Positions 63,471 to 64,000 of a stretch of 64,000 nt of DNA are shown here, in pieces. Below the pieces are notes generated by a model. That model saw only the letters and a list, made by a program, of their open reading frames with translations, was not told the origin of the DNA and made no database searches. The stretch's first letter is position 1. The number at the start of each line of letters is the position of its first letter. The DNA is taken from positions 1 through 64,000 of the forward strand of contig NZ_VNIP01000016.1 of NCBI RefSeq assembly GCF_008370325.1, read 5' to 3'. Position numbers and translations under genes: made by a program. This stretch comes from Martinezella tropici. Lineage in GTDB: Bacteria; Pseudomonadota; Alphaproteobacteria; Rhizobiales; Rhizobiaceae.

Positions 63471-64000
63471 GCGATAGATGCGCAAACTGCCCTGTCTCAG
63501 ATTTAGGTAAGCGGAAGCGGCCGAATAGCCCGGATAGCGCGACCTTCATCTCTCGGGCCAGGCCGAGCGGTTGGTGGAAACGTCTGATCTCCCTTTGTCT
63601 CAACCTCCAGTCCGTGCCGCGAATGGCGGCTGCAACGGCTGGCGTCTCTACCGTCAGGCTCCGGCCTCCGCGTTGAGCTCGGCTTGGAATCGTTACCTGA
63701 TGCGAGGGCAACAGATTTGCCTCTATCTCCGCTAACAAGCCAAGCATGTGCTTCCGCCATGGCCCGCTGTGGCTCGGCTCGACCGCGGTATTCAGGGCGG
63801 CGCTCACATAGCCCAATCATTACCGTACCGCATTGCGGCGCAGATTTTGGACCTCGCGATCGCAGATAGGTGCAATCCATCAGCTGGGATATTCCCATTG
63901 CCACTCGTGAGGTCAGGCGCCGACCCGATGTTCCACAGCGAGTTATCTATTGAGTGGAACATTTCGGGAGCTTCGGAGTATTTTATTGAGGCGAGGGGGC
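63471..64000. other. 530-base right-end stretch without a supported gene
   Basis: Two overlapping minus-strand frames (63460-63816 and 63503-63904) lack a ribosome site and a recognisable product. An inverted repeat ATGTTCCAC/GTGGAACAT (63928-63936 and 63954-63962, 17-base spacer) near the right edge looks like a regulator binding site for a gene beyond the window. Confidence 0.4.

Noticed and set aside
63460..63904. Two overlapping minus-strand frames near the right end
   Set aside because: One begins at a TTG directly after a stop, neither has a ribosome site, and the products are not recognisable.
1..64000. CRISPR arrays, rRNA or tRNA genes, transposases or phage genes
   Set aside because: I looked for regular repeat-spacer arrays, conserved RNA gene segments and integrase or transposase motifs by eye and found none. 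A covariance-model search would be needed to exclude a tRNA fully.

Overview
The window reads as alphaproteobacterial, most likely a Rhizobium/Agrobacterium-type genome. The evidence is high-GC coding DNA, BA14K-type periplasmic protein repeats, a rhizobial-style J-domain protein with an N-terminal Cys motif, a Blh-type phosphatase-like/metallo-hydrolase fusion, and many ABC sugar importers each paired with a LacI or GntR regulator. No rRNA, tRNA, CRISPR array or transposase was seen. The dense catabolic content and scattered gene fragments would suit a megaplasmid or chromid, but that is inference.

Positions 1-14.7 kb hold a co-directional minus-strand cluster that looks like organic-sulfur (or related) scavenging. 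It has an acyl-CoA-dehydrogenase-like flavoprotein, two LLM flavin monooxygenases, a peptide-type ABC importer (binding protein, two permeases, fused double ATPase), a BisC/DMSO-reductase-type molybdoenzyme, a DsbA/GST-kappa family protein, a TetR regulator and a PanE-like reductase. Three near-identical AT-rich inverted-repeat elements (2696-2742, 9434-9480, 14658-14705) lie upstream of the three apparent transcription units. I read this as a small regulon with an undescribed operator. Next come a decayed stretch (14.8-15.5 kb) and a detoxification block (alpha/beta hydrolase, GST, divergent TetR with a palindromic operator, VOC protein, PRC-barrel protein; 15.5-18.9 kb).

Positions 19.3-25.9 kb hold a LacI-led sugar operon: LacI, binding protein, two permeases, ATPase and a GH63-like glycosidase. 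Two tandem perfect operators precede the LacI gene. Positions 26-37.4 kb are accessory: a J-domain protein, a truncated DUF4143 ATPase, a GSU2403-type nucleotidyltransferase with its own inverted repeat, BA14K and small unknown genes, a CHASE-GGDEF-EAL protein, HlyD and flavin-monooxygenase remnants, an AraC regulator and a VOC protein.

Positions 37.4-42.5 kb hold a ribose-type (RbsB-RbsA-RbsC) importer with a divergent LacI regulator and two operators. An unusual Nramp-family transporter follows. Positions 44.8-52.1 kb hold a GH2 glycosidase operon with a binding protein and two permeases but no ATPase, controlled by a divergent LacI gene with a palindromic operator. Positions 52.2-57.6 kb hold a GntR regulator, a UgpC/MalK-type ATPase, a binding protein and two permeases. 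Strong intercistronic hairpins follow the binding-protein gene in three of the four sugar operons. The window ends with blh, a chemotaxis receptor, an SDR remnant, a GFA-family protein and a small lipoprotein-like gene.
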